64,000 nucleotides of DNA. Source: Punica granatum. Taxonomy: Eukaryota; Streptophyta; Magnoliopsida; Myrtales; Lythraceae. The position numbers were made by a program, and so were the translations under genes. The notes under the pieces were generated by a model. That model was not told the origin of the DNA. It ran no database searches and saw nothing but the letters and a program-made list of their open reading frames with translations. Every line of letters begins with the position of its first letter. Within the stretch, counting starts at the first letter, position 1. Location of the stretch: contig NC_045130.1 of assembly GCF_007655135.1 (NCBI RefSeq), positions 620,001 through 684,000 of the forward strand. The letters are read 5' to 3'. Below are positions 61,560 through 64,000 of this stretch, piece after piece.

Positions 61560-62964
61560 TTCCATCTACTCCTCGAAGTATGCAAAGCCTATTAAGGTTA
61601 TTGCATTCATGAACACTGGAGCCGCTCAAACTATCATGAATGTGGAAGTTCTTTCCAAAAAATGCTAAAAGCCCCATACAAAGCATTTCAGCACCTCCTC
61701 TAGTGAGATGTTCTCGACCCACCTTATAAGCAAGCCGATCAAGATCCAGTTTTTCCTGAATGTTCTCTTATTACAAAGGTGCTAGGATTAACCTTGCTTA
61801 GGAAGGACATCATGATTGGTTGGGATATTGTTACCTGGATAGTCAAGCTCATAATGACGCTTAAAGGAGTCTGATTTGAGCATCACTTCCAACCGTACAT
61901 GCAAATCCCTTTACTCTTCATGGCATAACAAACCGAGATTGAGCATCTGGTCGAAGGCCTTAAGCAAAAGTCATATGTAGACTCTCACCAAGAGTTCCTC
62001 GATAAGTGTCCTCATCCACTGTGGGAGAATGAAACAGTTTTTTGTTATACTGTCTTTCAAGAAGAACGAGGACCTTAACCCTACCAAGGCCAGCCATTCC
62101 GGTATGAGCCCCGAGCATCAATAACTTGCCTCATTCAAATGTGCAGACCTCATATAACAGGACCTCATTGAACCCTTCAATTTACTATGGACATGTGAGG
62201 CCTTTTACGTTAGCAAAAGATCAGAGCATATCCAAGTCAAACTGAGGCTCCGGCCCCTTAACCATTTCTTCTATGATGATAAGTTTCCATTGCCCAAAAA
62301 GCAAACCCTATTCACCAGCTTGTCCTAGGCCAATGTGTTCTCGAAGTTTGACTTGAAAGTTGGATTTTGCCAACTCGGAATTCATCCTGAAGACAGAGCC
62401 AAAATTGGGTAGTGTATTCCTAATGCCCATTAATGTGGAAGGTCATGCCTTTTGGGGTTCAAGACAGCTCCATTGCTATTTTAGAGAGCCATGTATCGTA
62501 TTTTTAATCCTATCATGGACTAGGCCCTTGTGTACATTGATGATATCCTTATGTATAACCCAACTGAAGAGGCCTAAGTCCGCTTACTCCAACAATTCTC
62601 GAATTCGGTATCCAATTACGGTATCATGCTATCCGAGACTAAGAGAGCTATTGGCTAACAGGAAATCCAATTCCTTGGAATGAAGCTCGTAAACGGCTAG
62701 TACCAACTGGAGCCTCATGTAGCCTAAGAGCTACTAAAATACCCGGAGGAATTACTTATTAAGAAACAAATCCAACAGTTTAGAATTGTGAATTATCTTG
62801 GGGACTTCCTTCCCAAGATCGCCTGACTCAGTCGTTCGCTTGAGAAAATGCTAAAGAATGATGCTTCAGCATTGGAGGCATCCCAAACCAAGGCAATTTA
62901 GAAACTCAAGGCTCATTTGCAGTCCCTGCCCCATCTCCGGATTCTTTCTACAAGAAAGAAAATA
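61560..62964 (+). pseudogene. Endogenous pararetrovirus-like protease and reverse transcriptase remnant
   Basis: A retropepsin-like motif is at about 61612-61626, with Asn in place of the catalytic Asp. Reverse-transcriptase sequence follows, with the YIDD catalytic motif at 62533-62544 and legible flanking blocks. Many stop codons and frame changes separate them, so no functional protein is possible. Order after the zinc knuckle is protease then RT, as in Caulimoviridae. No integrase is seen inside the window. Confidence 0.68.
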
Positions 62965-62972
62965 CTCCAAAC

Positions 62973-63521
62973 CAGTGTTTTCAGAACCGGACCAGATGAT
63001 GAACCGGAAGGGGTATGGGTTTATGGGTCCAACCATGGGTTCGATGGGTCGGACCGCACGTTTAATTAAAATAAAATAAATATTCATATTATTAAAAAAA
63101 TTATGATAATTAAGATAGAAATATGATGATTTCAAAGATATATGAGAATAGTGTAAAAAAATATAAATATATTTAATATTTCTCACTTCAAAATAAATAT
63201 TGAATTTTAATAAGTACTTAAAAGTAGAGTTAAAAGAATAAGAAAGTAATGGTTATTTGGTTGGTAGTATACTAGTATGAGAAGTAAGAGGTCATGAGTT
63301 TAAATCCTTACACAACCAAACAGTTTTTACAATAAATAGTAAACCCATAAAACCCATAGAATCGGCCGATTCAATGGAATTTTGCTCAAAATCGGCCGGT
63401 TCTATGGGTCTGGCAGTTCAAATGTGCATTTTGGGTTTTCAGGCGAATCGGACCGGACATGATGCCGGTTCTCGGTTCGATCGGTCGAACCGGCCGGTCC
63501 GATCCGCTTCTGATAACAATG
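62973..63521. mobile_element. Non-autonomous hAT-type element inside the pararetrovirus-like copy
   Basis: The left end reads CAGTGTTTTCAGAACCGGAC and the inverted right end reads CATTGTTATCAGAAGCGGAT. The octamer CTCCAAAC flanks both sides (62965-62972 and 63522-63529), a perfect 8-bp target duplication. The 549-bp interior has CCGG-rich ends (AACCGGCCGGTCC) and an AT-rich middle without transposase. Confidence 0.88.
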
Positions 63522-63529
63522 CTCCAAAC

Positions 63530-63999
63530 AGATATTGGCTATAAGTACCGGGGTGCAATCTTGATAGAAGAGCTCAATAGTAAGCGCTATATCTGTGGAT
63601 ACAAGAGTGAAAGATTCAAACCATCTGAACAACACTATCATTCTACATTCAAGGAAATCCTGGCAGTTACGAATGGGATAAAGAAATTTGAGCTCCATCT
63701 TTTCGAGCATAAGTTCACAGTCGAAATGGATGTCTTCTTTTTCGAAGATGATCTAATTCAAGCAAAAGCAAGTGTCTTATCCTGAACTTCTTAGATGGGC
63801 TTAATGGTTCTCTAATTTTGAGTTCGAAGTCAAGCACATCAAAGAAAAGCATAACACTCTTGTTGACTTTTTGTCTATGAAGGAACAAGCATTAATTAGG
63901 CAGCCGCTACAGGTTATGCCTGTCATTTGCATATGTACAACACTGCGGGCCCAAAACCAAGCCGCAGATGCACATTGGAACCCAGAATCACCTGGAAGG
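63530..63999 (+). pseudogene. Endogenous pararetrovirus-like RNase H remnant, continues past window
   Basis: Continues the RT-bearing copy after the hAT insertion. RNase H features are legible in pieces: an EQHYHSTFKEILAV block and, in another frame after 63770, an EVKHIKEKHNTLVDFLS block. At least one frameshift and one in-frame stop (TAG/TAA type) interrupt it. The copy runs off the window end, so its 3' limit and any terminal repeat are not visible. Confidence 0.68.
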
Positions 64000-64000
64000 C

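Noticed and set aside
63250..63310. tRNA-like or SINE-like box phrases inside the hAT-type element
   Set aside because: Phrases such as GTTTAAATCC resemble a B box, but no cloverleaf can be drawn and the stretch lies inside a defined DNA element.

Overview
This is nuclear DNA from a flowering plant, almost certainly a eudicot. The genes carry GT-AG introns, the intergenic DNA is AT-rich with many AT and CT microsatellites, and the protein families are plant ones: MATE/DTX, ATG8-interacting protein, cutin-type GPAT, U-box kinase and tRNA-Tyr with an intron. I cannot fix the species from the sequence.

Layout. 1-2.7 kb: a complete MATE transporter (+). 2.7-17.4 kb: a repeat-rich gap with a 460-480-bp tandem duplication, a hAT-type element with a perfect 8-bp target duplication, a LINE remnant, a 2.3-kb retroposon-like insertion with a 12-bp target duplication that holds a nested DNA element, and a 1.2-kb foldback/Mutator-like element. 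17.4-20.9 kb: an ELM2-SANT chromatin protein (+). 21-25 kb: a tandem repeat of about 163 bp split by a second foldback element, then a tRNA-Tyr gene (-). 25.5-27.7 kb: a multi-exon beta-cyanoalanine synthase pseudogene (-). 29.7-31.1 kb: a plant MESD-like ER chaperone (+), followed by a tiny LINE copy. 33.2-34.5 kb: an ATG8-interacting protein (+). 35.1-36.3 kb: a third foldback element. 37.2-38.0 kb: a RING-H2 E3 ligase (+), convergent with a cutin-type GPAT (38.7-43.8 kb, -). 46.8-60.0 kb: two tandem USP-kinase-U-box genes (-); the downstream copy has lost the DFG aspartate and part of the glycine loop. 61.1 kb to the end: a decayed endogenous pararetrovirus-like copy, itself interrupted by a hAT-type element.

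The genes do not form one pathway. Several fit wider processes: proteostasis (MESD chaperone, ATG8-interacting autophagy receptor, RING and U-box ligases), lipid polymer synthesis (GPAT) and transport (MATE). The most unusual structure is the density of long-terminal-inverted-repeat elements: four clear foldback elements and one short relative of the first. At least two families share similar termini, and two members have 9-12-bp target duplications typical of Mutator-like elements. The other notable feature is the intact-but-degenerate U-box pseudokinase beside its canonical paralogue.

Exon boundaries were read by eye from splice consensus, frame continuity and family similarity. Exon lengths were checked for frame, but no alignment or expression data were available.
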